Source: Pseudanabaena sp. lw0831
GTDB lineage: Bacteria > Cyanobacteriota > Cyanobacteriia > Pseudanabaenales > Pseudanabaenaceae
Assembly: GCF_016584665.1 (NCBI RefSeq)
Contig: NZ_BBJB01000115.1
Span: forward strand, 62,001-126,000
Reading direction: 5' to 3'
DNA: 64,000 nucleotides
The notes beneath the pieces were generated by a model, which was not told where the DNA came from, did no database searches, and saw only the letters and a list, made by a program, of their open reading frames with translations. The stretch's first letter is position 1. Each line of letters begins with the position of its first letter. Positions 18,813 through 27,245 of the stretch are shown piece after piece. A program made the position numbers and the translations under genes.

Positions 18813-18851
18813 CAAAGAGAGAGGCAGAGCTTTGCTCTGCCTCTCTCTTTG
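18813..18851 (-). terminator. Perfect hairpin after the Rieske oxygenase gene
   Basis: An 18-bp stem (arm CAAAGAGAGAGGCAGAGC) with a TTT loop, about 20 bp past the stop of the gene at 18872-20302. It has no long T run, so termination may be incomplete. Confidence 0.6.
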
Positions 18852-18871
18852 GGGCGCTAAAGCGGAGATCG

Positions 18872-20302
18872 CTATAAATTGCGTAATGGAATTTCTTGAC
18901 CGTAAATAAACTTCTGTTCTAAGTTATTGCATATGAGCCATAATGTGATCGAGATCGCCATAGGAATAGAACTTAGCAAAATCACTAGCAAATTTGCGGG
19001 GGCAAACAAGAAGCTAATTAAGGGACTTATTGTCCATGCGATCGCGGCGACTATCTTACTGATCATTTTAATCATGCGAACATTTCGCAAAGCTTGACTG
19101 CAACTCGCACATTTAGACGTATGGGAGTGATAACGATCTAAGAGAACTGTTTTTGATAGAGGAGCTTTTAATCTTTCGCTGACAAAGAGATCGGCTTCAT
19201 AACGGGCTACCCATTTCCGCAGTTCAGAAACATAGGTGTCTGCTGGTGTTGCTAGATAGAAAGCCTTAGCATAATTGCCATCAACCTCTGGTTTCGCAAG
19301 TGCTTTCTCAAGATAGCGCTCTTGATAATGCAAAAAGATTTGATCGTCTTCGAGAATTCCATTCTGTCCAATATGGGAATACCAACGCGGCGTAATCCCA
19401 ATAAAAAATCTAGGAATTGCCGAATTAAATTGAAAAGGGAATCTCGCAAACATACGGCATTCCCCTTTGCGAGTTGGCGTGGCATATACAACAGTCATTG
19501 TACGCCCAAACTGTTTAGAAGTTAGATCGTGCCACATCAACGAAGGGGCAATGAAAGTTGTATCTTGCTGTCCTAATTTGCCTCGTCGAGGACCTTCTTC
19601 CCATTTACCTTGAAAGCCCTGCTTATCAGTTTTTAGAACCTCTAAAACCATCGGTGCAGCATTGGCACGGTTGCCAACGGATTTATGATGGGTAAAAGGC
19701 AGATGGCTTGCGTCAAGGACGTTTTCTAGCAGGGTGAGCGCATCGTAGGGGAGATCGCGAAATGTCCCAAAAAGAGTCCATTTCTCAGTATCAGTTTCGA
19801 GAGGTTCGACAATTGGAATCTTGACTTGAGATGCGTTTTCTGAATTGCCCGCGTAAATAAATAACATTCCTTGACGCTCGGCAGTGGGTAATGCTGCTAC
19901 ACAAGCGCGTTTAGAAGTATGCGCGGTTCCTCCTTCGGGTTGTTGGGGAATGCGATCGCAACTTCCATCACCTTTAAAAGCCCAGCCGTGATAGGGACAT
20001 TCTAATAAGCCATCTTCAGCAATTCTACCTTCCGATAGAGGCACGAGGCGATGGGGACAGCGATCGTCAAAGGCTTTCCATGCATTGGTATGACGATCCC
20101 ACCAAATTACCAAATCGCGTTCTAATAAGGTAAATTTTGATGGCTTAGCTTTGTCTAAGTCTTCGATATAAAAGACAGGATACCAGACCTCTTGCCAGTC
20201 AAAGAGATCGGGATTTAGTCCTCCCGCAGGTAAACTTTGCGCTTGGGAGTCGTTAGGGTGAAGATTTTCTCTCAGTAAAGTATTTGCAGTCATGGCAGCC
20301 AA
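18872..20302 (-). CDS. Rieske oxygenase of the pheophorbide a oxygenase/Tic55 group
   Basis: 476 residues. The Rieske [2Fe-2S] site is complete: CPHR (C82, H84) and CPYHGW (C102, H105). The mononuclear iron site lies in LLENVLDASHLPFTHHKSVG (~212-231). A CASC pair near residue 392 and two C-terminal membrane helices are typical of the PaO/Tic55/PTC52/CAO group. Plant members oxidise chlorophyll derivatives; cyanobacterial members are mostly uncharacterised, so a role in tetrapyrrole oxidation is an inference. It probably sits at the thylakoid or inner membrane and takes electrons from ferredoxin. Confidence 0.88.
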   Translation of the reverse strand: MAAMTANTLLRENLHPNDSQAQSLPAGGLNPDLFDWQEVWYPVFYIEDLDKAKPSKFTLLERDLVIWWDRHTNAWKAFDDRCPHRLVPLSEGRIAEDGLLECPYHGWAFKGDGSCDRIPQQPEGGTAHTSKRACVAALPTAERQGMLFIYAGNSENASQVKIPIVEPLETDTEKWTLFGTFRDLPYDALTLLENVLDASHLPFTHHKSVGNRANAAPMVLEVLKTDKQGFQGKWEEGPRRGKLGQQDTTFIAPSLMWHDLTSKQFGRTMTVVYATPTRKGECRMFARFPFQFNSAIPRFFIGITPRWYSHIGQNGILEDDQIFLHYQERYLEKALAKPEVDGNYAKAFYLATPADTYVSELRKWVARYEADLFVSERLKAPLSKTVLLDRYHSHTSKCASCSQALRNVRMIKMISKIVAAIAWTISPLISFLFAPANLLVILLSSIPMAISITLWLICNNLEQKFIYGQEIPLRNL

Positions 20303-20364
20303 AGCGATCGCATTGTAAAGTTATGTATAGTTTAGCCTGCGATCGCAATTTGCGTTCAAACCAA

Positions 20365-20421
20365 AACCAAGAAATTTTTTAAAAGTGTTGCAAAGCAACA
20401 CTTTTAAAAAATTTCTTGGTT
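20365..20421. repeat. Family B hairpin, copy 2
   Basis: A 27-bp perfect stem (outer arm AACCAAGAAATTTTTTAAAA, inner GTGTTGC) with an AAA loop. It lies between the start of the Rieske gene and the stop of the FAD-oxidase gene, both on the minus strand. It is nearly identical to the copy at 38905-38957, which has a TTC loop, and the shared sequence extends upstream (TTCAAACCAAAACC / CTCAAACCAGAACC). Confidence 0.85.
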
Positions 20422-20443
20422 CGTAGGGCGGGCATCGCCCACC

Positions 20444-21778
20444 CTACATCTGCCATGCTTTCATTTTTTCGGGGTTCATGAGTCCGTATGGATCGACCAT
20501 GCGCTTGAAGTTTAGTTGATCGTAATCAATTGTCTTCATGCCTCCATCTTCGAGAATATAGGTGTGAGGATTAGCGATAAATACACCCTGTGATTCGTGA
20601 TATTGAATAATCGCATTCAGGCGATCTCCATCAGTAAATCGCACCACTTGAATCGCGGCAGGAATCACACTTCCATTCACCTTAATAAACTCCAAATGCA
20701 TCATAACTTCATCGCCAAAATACTCGTACATCTGCTGTACAAGTTCTAGTTTCGGATCATTCAAAAATAGGCTCTGGAGATAGGTGAGGGTAGGATCGGC
20801 TGCACGGGCATGTAAGGTAGTGTGATTCCATGTGAACTCAACTAGACTGATACCTTTGCTAGCTTCTTGAGCACCTTTCTCATAGCAAATCTCACCATAA
20901 AATTCTTGGACAAGGCTTTGAAATGGCTCGAGATCGCTTTCGGCGACTAGAACTAAAGCACAATGGGCACCTGTCGGAATATAGCTTTGCAACGCCGCGA
21001 AATAGCTTGGAATCGGTGCAGCATGAACACTGACCATCTTTTTGATGATGCCGTCGCTATTGCCGAGGGCTTGTCCAAATCTGGCGGCAGTCATGAAATC
21101 GGTGAAGCTAACAATACATTCCATCCATGCATAGGCAGGTGCAAGGGGAACTTCCAATTCGGTAATAATGCCATTAGTTCCGTAGGCATGATTGACCTTT
21201 TGGACATCATCACCTCGCAATTCAATGATTCGCGGTTCATCTTCGAGGGTGATTACACGCACTGCTCTCAAGTTACCGCGATCGCGCAATTGCCCATACA
21301 AAACGGAGCCAATCCCACCACTTCCGCCAGAGATAAATCCACCAACTGTAGCAATTCTATAGGTGGATGGAACCATGCGCGATTCCCAACCAATTTCTTG
21401 CGCTTTTTTGTCGAGGGCAGCTAGTTTTACGCCTGTCTCTACGCGAGCTAATCCTGCTTTAATCCATTTGATTTCTTGTAGACGCGAAGTTTCTAAAATT
21501 ATGCCACCTTTGAGTGGCGTAGATTGTCCATAGTTCCCAGTTCCACTACCACGAATTGTGAGCGGTATTTTATATTTCACACTGGTTTTGGCAATTCTTA
21601 GTACCTCGCTTTCGTTTTTGAGCCGAACTACGATATCTCCAACTTTGCCAGCCAGTAATGGAACGAGCACTGGACTAAAGTGAGAATAATCCTCTGAAAG
21701 TTTAGCGACTTGGGTCGGATTTGCGATCGCTTCGATGCCAGATAGTTCTTCTAATAAATTTTCTAAAGATATTTGCAT
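20444..21778 (-). CDS. FAD-binding oxidoreductase (FAD_binding_4 / GlcD-like)
   Basis: 444 residues. The PCMH-type FAD-binding domain includes PLTIRGSGTGNYGQSTPLKG (~93-112) and TVGGFISGGSGGIGSVLYGQ (~158-177), which contact FAD. The C-terminal part has an FAD-linked-oxidase fold with HLEFIKVNGSVIP and ends MVDPYGLMNPEKMKAW, a typical GlcD-like end. The reaction is oxidation of a hydroxy-acid or alcohol, perhaps glycolate, D-lactate or a sugar; no partner subunit (GlcE/GlcF) is next to it, so the substrate is open. Confidence 0.87.
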   Translation of the reverse strand: MQISLENLLEELSGIEAIANPTQVAKLSEDYSHFSPVLVPLLAGKVGDIVVRLKNESEVLRIAKTSVKYKIPLTIRGSGTGNYGQSTPLKGGIILETSRLQEIKWIKAGLARVETGVKLAALDKKAQEIGWESRMVPSTYRIATVGGFISGGSGGIGSVLYGQLRDRGNLRAVRVITLEDEPRIIELRGDDVQKVNHAYGTNGIITELEVPLAPAYAWMECIVSFTDFMTAARFGQALGNSDGIIKKMVSVHAAPIPSYFAALQSYIPTGAHCALVLVAESDLEPFQSLVQEFYGEICYEKGAQEASKGISLVEFTWNHTTLHARAADPTLTYLQSLFLNDPKLELVQQMYEYFGDEVMMHLEFIKVNGSVIPAAIQVVRFTDGDRLNAIIQYHESQGVFIANPHTYILEDGGMKTIDYDQLNFKRMVDPYGLMNPEKMKAWQM

Positions 21779-21963
21779 ATTTACCGATTTTTGTTATCCC
21801 ACTATCCTAACGCCTGTAAGGAAAAGAGAGGTAAAACCCAAGTTATTTTCTTGTTGCAGATCGCATCCCAGTTCAAGTACAGCCCATGTAAATAGGCGAT
21901 CACACTAAATGTTCTCTACAAAAATCGATGAAACTTTTAATCTGTCTACTCCCTTACCAGTCA

Positions 21964-22070
21964 ATAATACCAAAACTCAAAATAGCGTAGCCATTTTGAG
22001 TTTTGAAAACCCTTACTGGGTTTGGTTTTTAATTCACAAAAGTGTTGTCACACTTTCGTGAATTGGTATA
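21964..22070 (+). repeat. Family A double-hairpin repeat, copy 3
   Basis: Hairpin A at 21971-22005 (arm CAAAACTCAAAATAGC, one mismatch to its partner) and hairpin B at 22031-22064 (AATTCACAAAAGTGT ... ACACTTTCGTGAATT), same linker AAACCCTTACTGGGTTTGG. It is followed at once by a separate 41-base palindrome (22068-22108, arm ATAATTAGTGATGCGGG). Both lie in the 408-bp gap between divergent genes; the rest of that gap shows nothing I recognise. Confidence 0.85.
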
Positions 22071-22186
22071 ATTAGTGATGCGGGGCTTTGACCCGCATCA
22101 CTAATTATTGATTTTATATGCCTATTTATTCTCTCATATCTCATTTAGGATTGCTATAGTCATATTTTCGAGAAATCGTAGTATAT

Positions 22187-23017
22187 ATGAAATTCCCTTT
22201 AGCCTTTAATGTTCTCTCGATTGCCACAGTTCCGCTATCATTTTTGCTCTTCCCAGCAGATGCAGTTCCAACTGACAATCAAAGCTTTGAGCAATGGTGT
22301 CTACAAAAAAACTTTCTCCCTAATGAAACTAGAAAGACAGTTGAAGTGCTGCTAAAGAAAGCCAATACGCAAGACTGCAAGTTAGCTGAGTCAAAGCTGA
22401 ACAGACCATCTACAGTACTCTACCTCGAAAACAATCAAATCAGTGACCTTAAGCCTCTAGCGGGCTTAACTAATTTGACTGAACTCTATCTTAGTATCAA
22501 TGAAATTAGTGACATTAAACCACTAAAGGGCTTAACGAACTTGACTAAACTCAGTCTTGCTCGCAACAAAGTCAGCGATATAAAACCTCTAGCGGGCTTG
22601 ACTAAATTGATCGTTCTCTACCTCGGAGACAATCAGATCAGAGATATTAAGCCATTAAAGGGGTTGAAAAACTTGACAGATCTTTTGCTCAACAACAATC
22701 AAATCAGTGACATTACTCCCCTTACAGGTTTGACTAATTTGATCGAACTCTACCTCTACAATAATCAAATCAATGATATTAAGCCTCTCGCAGGTTTGAC
22801 TAATTTGACAGATCTCGGTCTCGGATACAATAAAATTAATGATGTTCAGCCGCTAGCGAGTTTGACTAATTTGAGTAGAGTTGGTCTCGACAACAATAAA
22901 ATTAATGATGTTCAGCCCTTGGGAAGGTTGACTAAATTGACTGCACTTTGGCTCAGAGACAATCCAATCACTGAGAAGATTTGTCCCGTTAAACTAAGCA
23001 CTGTTTGTTTGTTTTAG
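22187..23017 (+). CDS. Secreted leucine-rich-repeat protein (internalin-like)
   Basis: 276 residues. A signal peptide (NVLSIATVPLSFLLFPADAV) is followed by a short cysteine-containing cap (C38 and C65) and about eight 22-residue repeats of the LYLENNQISDLKPLAGLTNL type. This SDS22/internalin class forms a curved solenoid for protein binding. The end (CPVKLSTVCLF) brings another cysteine pair that may cap the solenoid. It is probably periplasmic or exported. No anchoring motif is seen. The DNA repeats follow the protein repeats and are not a CRISPR array. The partner is unknown. Confidence 0.88.
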   Translation: MKFPLAFNVLSIATVPLSFLLFPADAVPTDNQSFEQWCLQKNFLPNETRKTVEVLLKKANTQDCKLAESKLNRPSTVLYLENNQISDLKPLAGLTNLTELYLSINEISDIKPLKGLTNLTKLSLARNKVSDIKPLAGLTKLIVLYLGDNQIRDIKPLKGLKNLTDLLLNNNQISDITPLTGLTNLIELYLYNNQINDIKPLAGLTNLTDLGLGYNKINDVQPLASLTNLSRVGLDNNKINDVQPLGRLTKLTALWLRDNPITEKICPVKLSTVCLF

Positions 23018-23036
23018 TTTTTTGTTAGATCGCCAA

Positions 23037-23089
23037 TAAACCCAAAAGGTAGTGGCGGCACTTTGCGCCGCCACTACCTTTTGGGTTTA
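23037..23089. terminator. Hairpin between convergent LRR and plsY genes
   Basis: A 22-bp, nearly perfect stem (arm TAAACCCAAAAGGTAGTGGC) whose outer part overlaps the last codon of plsY (stop at 23087). It can end both transcripts. Confidence 0.75.
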
Positions 23090-23740
23090 AGCTTTTGAGT
23101 CAGACTTAAAGCTGAACTCCGTGCCGTTAAGAATGCGCTCGATATTAGAACGATGTAACCAAATTACAAAGATGCAGCCCACCGTTACAAAACTTGAATA
23201 AACAATATTCCCTTGCAATGTCCACATCAAGACTGGGGCAGCGGCGGCGGCGGCAATTGAGCTAATCGAAACTATGCGCCAAATTGCCATTGTCGCTAAC
23301 CAAACGCTAAAAGCCGCGATCGCGACAATCCAATTCAACATACACAAAATCCCTACTCCTGTTGCCACTGACTTACCACCCTTAAAACCTAACCAAACGG
23401 GGCGACTGTGACCAATGAGGGCAAGCATCCCTGCCCCGATCACGAATAGCGATAAATTATCGGTAATTAGCGATTGAGTATATCCAAAAGTTGAAGCTGA
23501 GAACGCTTGTAGATAATTCGCCGATTGCATCATGTAAATTGCGATCGCGCCCTTGGCAAAATCGGTCGCAAATACAATAATTCCTGCAAACTTGCCGACA
23601 TTGCGCCATACATTTGTTGCTCCTGTCGAGCCTGAGCCAAGCTCACGAATATCAATACCCGCCATCCGTCCCAGCAAGTAACCCGTAGGGAAAGATCCTA
23701 AAATATAGGCGATCGCAAGCAAGAGATAGGGAAACCACAT
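23087..23740 (-). CDS. plsY: Glycerol-3-phosphate acyltransferase PlsY
   Basis: 217 residues with about five membrane segments. The three conserved cytosolic motifs are present: GSFPTGYLLGRM and ELGSGSTGATNVWRNVGK (~36-53, phosphate and acyl-phosphate binding), then GHSRPVWLGFKGGKSVATGVG (~110-130) with the GFKGGK motif. It transfers an acyl group from acyl-phosphate to glycerol-3-phosphate, the first step of membrane lipid synthesis, at the inner membrane. The PlsX partner is not in this window. Confidence 0.96.
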   Translation of the reverse strand: MWFPYLLLAIAYILGSFPTGYLLGRMAGIDIRELGSGSTGATNVWRNVGKFAGIIVFATDFAKGAIAIYMMQSANYLQAFSASTFGYTQSLITDNLSLFVIGAGMLALIGHSRPVWLGFKGGKSVATGVGILCMLNWIVAIAAFSVWLATMAIWRIVSISSIAAAAAAPVLMWTLQGNIVYSSFVTVGCIFVIWLHRSNIERILNGTEFSFKSDSKA

Positions 23741-23808
23741 AAGTTGTATTTCAGAAACAATAATAGGCTAGAGCAAGCGCTAACCCTATTCTCTAATATT
23801 GTGGTAAT

Positions 23809-23861
23809 CAAGAATCAATAAAAAAGGACATGCTTAGCATGTCCTTTTTTATTGATTCTTG
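23809..23861 (-). terminator. Long perfect hairpin after the 68-residue ORF
   Basis: A 25-bp perfect stem (outer arm CAAGAATCAATAAAAAAGGA, tip CATGC) with a TTA loop, 5 bp past the stop of the gene at 23866. Confidence 0.8.
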
Positions 23862-23865
23862 GATT

Positions 23866-24072
23866 TTAATCGATAGAAATAGATTGCGGTCCGTCATTTT
23901 TGCCATTATTGCTATTAGAAGCAACCGTGCTCGGTGTTGCTCCTTGCTTTTCTAGCCAACCCTTTAAAGGATCTTGCTGGAGATCGAGCTTGAGAAAGCC
24001 CGAAACGAGTCCACCAAAAAATGCAACGGGTTGCCCTAAGAACTCATTGAGAATCGGTTTTAGCTCGTCCAT
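23866..24072 (-). CDS. Small conserved cyanobacterial protein, 68 residues
   Basis: The N-terminal half (MDELKPILNEFLGQPVAFFG, then GLVSGFLKLDLQQDPLKGWL) is a conserved amphipathic or membrane-associated segment that I recall from short hypothetical proteins across cyanobacteria. The C-terminal third is a disordered Ser/Asn/Gly tail ending in ISID. No catalytic motif is visible and the function is unknown. It is followed by its own strong hairpin and is divergent from the 561-residue gene, so it is probably a single-gene transcript. Confidence 0.75.
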   Translation of the reverse strand: MDELKPILNEFLGQPVAFFGGLVSGFLKLDLQQDPLKGWLEKQGATPSTVASNSNNGKNDGPQSISID

Positions 24073-24131
24073 AAAATGCAGAAATATAATTGGAGTTATT
24101 TTTTACAGTCTTTTGCAAGCAAAAGGGATAT

Positions 24132-24180
24132 AAGGAAGTTTTTAAAAGTGTTGCAAAGCAGGACTTTTAAAAACTTCCTT
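24132..24180. repeat. Family B hairpin, copy 3, in a divergent gap
   Basis: Arms AAGGAAGTTTTTAAAAGT / ACTTTTAAAAACTTCCTT around TTGCAAAGCA. The inner GTGTTGC/GCAACAC core of the family is broken on one side (GCAGGAC). It sits 60 bp upstream of the 68-residue gene and 184 bp upstream of the 561-residue gene, which read away from it. Confidence 0.75.
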
Positions 24181-24363
24181 GGGTTTTATTGTATCGTTAA
24201 AACCTAGAAAATCGAGAGGATCGCATCTCTTTAGGTTAAGTTCTAACTAACGATTGCTACAATTTCTGATCAAATCTAGCAATTTCTACCCATATCGTAG
24301 TTAAATCGATCAATGCACTCTGATGAATTTCTTGAGGAGTGGCAAATCTAGAGAAAACTTTCG

Positions 24364-26049
24364 ATGACTACGCTAAACAGATCTACTCTTCGTCGCCTTA
24401 AAAAACTCAAGCAGTCATCTGCGGTTTGGGAAGGTGATCGTCGGGCTTTACCCGCTAAGATCCGCCAGCCGCAAGACTCTTCTAACATTATCCCTCTTCA
24501 TGGTCATGATGAAGAGTCTAAACCCCATTGCATTTTGTGGGTAGATGGTTCAATGGGAATGGTGCGTTCTATGGACGTAGTTGAATCGGCTGTGGGGCAA
24601 GAATCCTTTGTTCGCGCTTTGTTGCAAGCGATCGAACATCCCCAAAGCCCAGCCCAGCCATCCTTGCCCCAGAAGATTTTGGTATGCGATCGCGAACTCC
24701 AGTTTTATTTGCGTGGTGTGCTACAGGATTTAGGAATATCTGTTGAATATGTCGAGCGCTTGCCATTGATTGACGAGATCTTCTCGCATATTTTGGAAAG
24801 CTTTACGGCAAATCCACCTATTGTGCCAGAAAGGTTTGCGGCAGCTTTACATAAACAGTCCGAGCAGCTATGGCGAAATGCGCCTTGGAATATACTTTGG
24901 GATCATCAGGTAATTTCCATCAAGCTCGATTACTGGGATCTCGACACTCTTTATGCGATCGTCATGGGCAAAATGGGGTTAGAGCAGGGGGTGATTTTTT
25001 ATCGCTCCGAAGAGTCGTTGGTCAAATTTCGACAGCGTATTGTTGCAGGCAACTCTGAAGATGATATCGAAGAGACTTTTTTACATCAAGACTGTCTGTT
25101 TAATCTTTTTGAAACGCCTGAGTTGGAAATGGAAGATGACTTTCCCCCATTTCCATTTCGGGGCAAGGTTAGAGCCTTACCTACGGCAACTACACCGATG
25201 AAGCCGATCTACGGAGCTTTGCATCCCCTTGAAGGCGGTAGACCCTATCTCTACGATGAAGAAGCGATCGCTTTAACAGTTGCCCTAGAAGCCCTAAATA
25301 ACTTTTGGGAACAGTACTGTAAGCGCTTGAACTCCAATTTTGGTAAACTCTCAGGCACTTACACTGTTTATGCACCAAGCCCTGATAGCGACGTTGAAGA
25401 GACGATTAAGGTTGTCGTTAAAACCATGCCCGATCTGGCTGATGAGTTACATCAGTTAGTCGAAGAGGATGACGATGATGATGATGATTCACCACTAATC
25501 AATGAAGATCTTTGGCCAGATAATGCCCTGATCCATATGATGACGATCCCTTGGGAACAGGTAGATTTTTTACGTAATGCTGACATTCACCGTCAGTTTT
25601 CGGACGCAATTTCTGCGATCGCACCTACCAAAAAAGGTGAAGGTCTCCCTGGGCTGATGATCCAGACTTCACGCCCCAAAGCACTGGAATTAATCGAACA
25701 AATCAATAGTTTTGATGGTATCCAATCTTTGTGCTTCAATCCTGCCGAAGATATTTTCGGAAATGTTTGTCAACTTGGCTTGATGGTGATGGGAAATGAT
25801 GACTTACATCTATTCGGTGAATTTGATAAACCCACTCTTAATGCTGAACACCACAAGCGCTGGAAACAACGTGCCAAAAACACCAAAGGCAATATCTGCG
25901 TAATTATCGCGATGGGCATTACTGGAGCGTCGCGTGGCAATCCTGCCCCCCACCACATCTTGGGCTACTACGAAATCAAGCTCATCGACGACAAAGAACT
26001 TGGCTTAGGTAAGTTACGCGCTGAACCTGCCTTTGACTTTGAATTTTGA
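24364..26049 (+). CDS. Conserved cyanobacterial protein of unknown function (possibly DUF6930)
   Basis: 561 residues, no signal peptide or membrane helix. The N-terminus is basic (MTTLNRSTLRRLKKLKQSS). The middle has KILVCDRELQFYLRGVLQDL and a proline-rich part; a very acidic loop (VEEDDDDDDDSPL) lies near residue 370. The C-terminal ~190 residues include LCFNPAEDIFGNVCQLGLMV and end FDFEF. The general pattern fits my memory of the cyanobacterial DUF6930 group, but this was not checked. No catalytic residues stand out. The strongly charged surface suggests a soluble binding protein. Confidence 0.75.
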   Translation: MTTLNRSTLRRLKKLKQSSAVWEGDRRALPAKIRQPQDSSNIIPLHGHDEESKPHCILWVDGSMGMVRSMDVVESAVGQESFVRALLQAIEHPQSPAQPSLPQKILVCDRELQFYLRGVLQDLGISVEYVERLPLIDEIFSHILESFTANPPIVPERFAAALHKQSEQLWRNAPWNILWDHQVISIKLDYWDLDTLYAIVMGKMGLEQGVIFYRSEESLVKFRQRIVAGNSEDDIEETFLHQDCLFNLFETPELEMEDDFPPFPFRGKVRALPTATTPMKPIYGALHPLEGGRPYLYDEEAIALTVALEALNNFWEQYCKRLNSNFGKLSGTYTVYAPSPDSDVEETIKVVVKTMPDLADELHQLVEEDDDDDDDSPLINEDLWPDNALIHMMTIPWEQVDFLRNADIHRQFSDAISAIAPTKKGEGLPGLMIQTSRPKALELIEQINSFDGIQSLCFNPAEDIFGNVCQLGLMVMGNDDLHLFGEFDKPTLNAEHHKRWKQRAKNTKGNICVIIAMGITGASRGNPAPHHILGYYEIKLIDDKELGLGKLRAEPAFDFEF

Positions 26050-26063
26050 TCCCAAAATGAATA

Positions 26064-26100
26064 TATTAGAAGGAGCGTGCTTCGCTCGCCCCTTCTAATA
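26064..26100 (+). terminator. Hairpin after the 561-residue gene
   Basis: Arms TATTAGAAGG / CCTTCTAATA with an imperfect GC-rich centre around TTC. It is the first of two adjoining hairpins before thiE. Confidence 0.6.
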
Positions 26101-26154
26101 AAAAACCATATTAAAAGGTGGGTGCGAAGCACGCAACTTTTAATATGGTTTTTT
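26100..26154 (+). repeat. Hairpin directly abutting the thiE start codon
   Basis: An 18-bp outer stem (AAAAAACCATATTAAAAG and its complement) with a GC-rich inner part around GAA. The last base pairs with the first and the next base is the A of the thiE ATG. A transcript passing through would have its start codon pressed against this stem and no room for a Shine-Dalgarno site. Confidence 0.75.
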
Positions 26155-27210
26155 ATGTCCCAACAAATCATCTATCGCATTCTTGATGCCAACCTCGATC
26201 GCGCCCGTGAAGCTTTACGAACCATCGAAGAATGGTGTCGTTTTGGTTTGGAAGAGGTGACCTTATGCGATCGCTGCAAGCAAATGCGTCAAGAACTTGC
26301 ACAATGGCACAAGGCAGAATTTCGACGCGCCCGCAATACTCCCGAAGATCCTGCGACGGGGTTAAGCCATGCTAATGAAGTTCGTCGTGCAGATGTCCAA
26401 GCTGTGATCAGAGCAAATATGGGACGCTTGCAAGAGGCTCTAAGGGTTTTAGAAGAATATGGCAAAGTCGTCGATCCTAAATTAGGTGAGGCGATGAAAC
26501 AAATGCGCTATCGGGTCTATACCCTCGAAAGTCAATTACTTAGACATGAGGAGACTAATATTGGTGAAATTCGCCGCCAAAAGTTGCAAGCTGCGAGTTT
26601 ATATTTAGTAACCAGCCCTGTCGATCATATTGCGTCAGTTGTGGAGTCAGCTTTGCAAGGCGGTGTGCAGATCGTGCAGTATCGTCAAAAAGATGGTGAG
26701 GATGGAACTCGCTATACGATCGCCAAACAACTTTGCGAAATTTGCCATAAATACGATGCTTTATTTCTAGTTAACGATCGCGTTGATATTGCGATCGCAG
26801 TGGGAGCCGATGGTATTCATGTTGGGCAAACAGATTTGCCAGTTTCCTCAGTGCGCCAAGTTTTAAATGCTAATGGTGGCGATGCCTCGCAATACATCAT
26901 TGGACAGTCAACCACTAATCCTCAAGAACTAGAAATTGCTATGAATAATCAAGTGGATTATGTCGGTGTTGGCCCCGTCCATGCCACACCCACTAAACCG
27001 AACAAGGCTGCCTCTGGTCATGAATATGTCAACTATGCTGCTGAGAATCTCAGCATTCCTTGGTTCGCTATCGGTGGACTTGATGAACATAATTTAGAAG
27101 CGGCGATTGCAGCAGGTGCTAAACGTGTCGCGGTAGTAAGGGCTTTAATGCAAGCTGAACATCCCGATCGCGTAGCGAAACAAATGCGATCGCATTTGTT
27201 TCGCTACTAA
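26155..27210 (+). CDS. thiE: Thiamine phosphate synthase with cyanobacterial N-terminal domain
   Basis: 351 residues from ATG 26155 (MSQQIIYRILDANLDRAREA). The frame is open further upstream to 26077, but that part is hairpin sequence. Residues 1-~140 form the all-helical extra domain found in cyanobacterial ThiE. The C-terminal TIM barrel has VQYRQKD, NDRVDIAIAVGADGIHVGQT, GQSTTNPQE, VGVGPVHATPTKPN and WFAIGGL, all family hallmarks. It joins the pyrimidine and thiazole phosphates to give thiamine phosphate. thiG lies 8 kb away. No TPP riboswitch was seen upstream. Confidence 0.95.
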   Translation: MSQQIIYRILDANLDRAREALRTIEEWCRFGLEEVTLCDRCKQMRQELAQWHKAEFRRARNTPEDPATGLSHANEVRRADVQAVIRANMGRLQEALRVLEEYGKVVDPKLGEAMKQMRYRVYTLESQLLRHEETNIGEIRRQKLQAASLYLVTSPVDHIASVVESALQGGVQIVQYRQKDGEDGTRYTIAKQLCEICHKYDALFLVNDRVDIAIAVGADGIHVGQTDLPVSSVRQVLNANGGDASQYIIGQSTTNPQELEIAMNNQVDYVGVGPVHATPTKPNKAASGHEYVNYAAENLSIPWFAIGGLDEHNLEAAIAAGAKRVAVVRALMQAEHPDRVAKQMRSHLFRY

Positions 27211-27245
27211 AAAAGGGGCTGTGCTTTGCACAGCCCCTTTTTTAG
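27207..27245. terminator. Bidirectional terminator between thiE and a response regulator
   Basis: An 18-bp perfect stem (arm CTAAAAAAGGGGCTGTGC) with TTT loop and T runs on both strands. It includes both stop codons. Confidence 0.9.

Noticed and set aside
22400-22980. Regularly spaced DNA repeats, at first like a CRISPR array
   Set aside because: The 66-bp period is the codon-level trace of 22-residue leucine-rich repeats in an open frame; the units are not identical and no cas gene is near.
26050-26154. Possible TPP riboswitch before thiE
   Set aside because: The conserved CUGAGA and ACCUGAUCUG-like boxes are absent; the sequence is explained by two simple hairpins.
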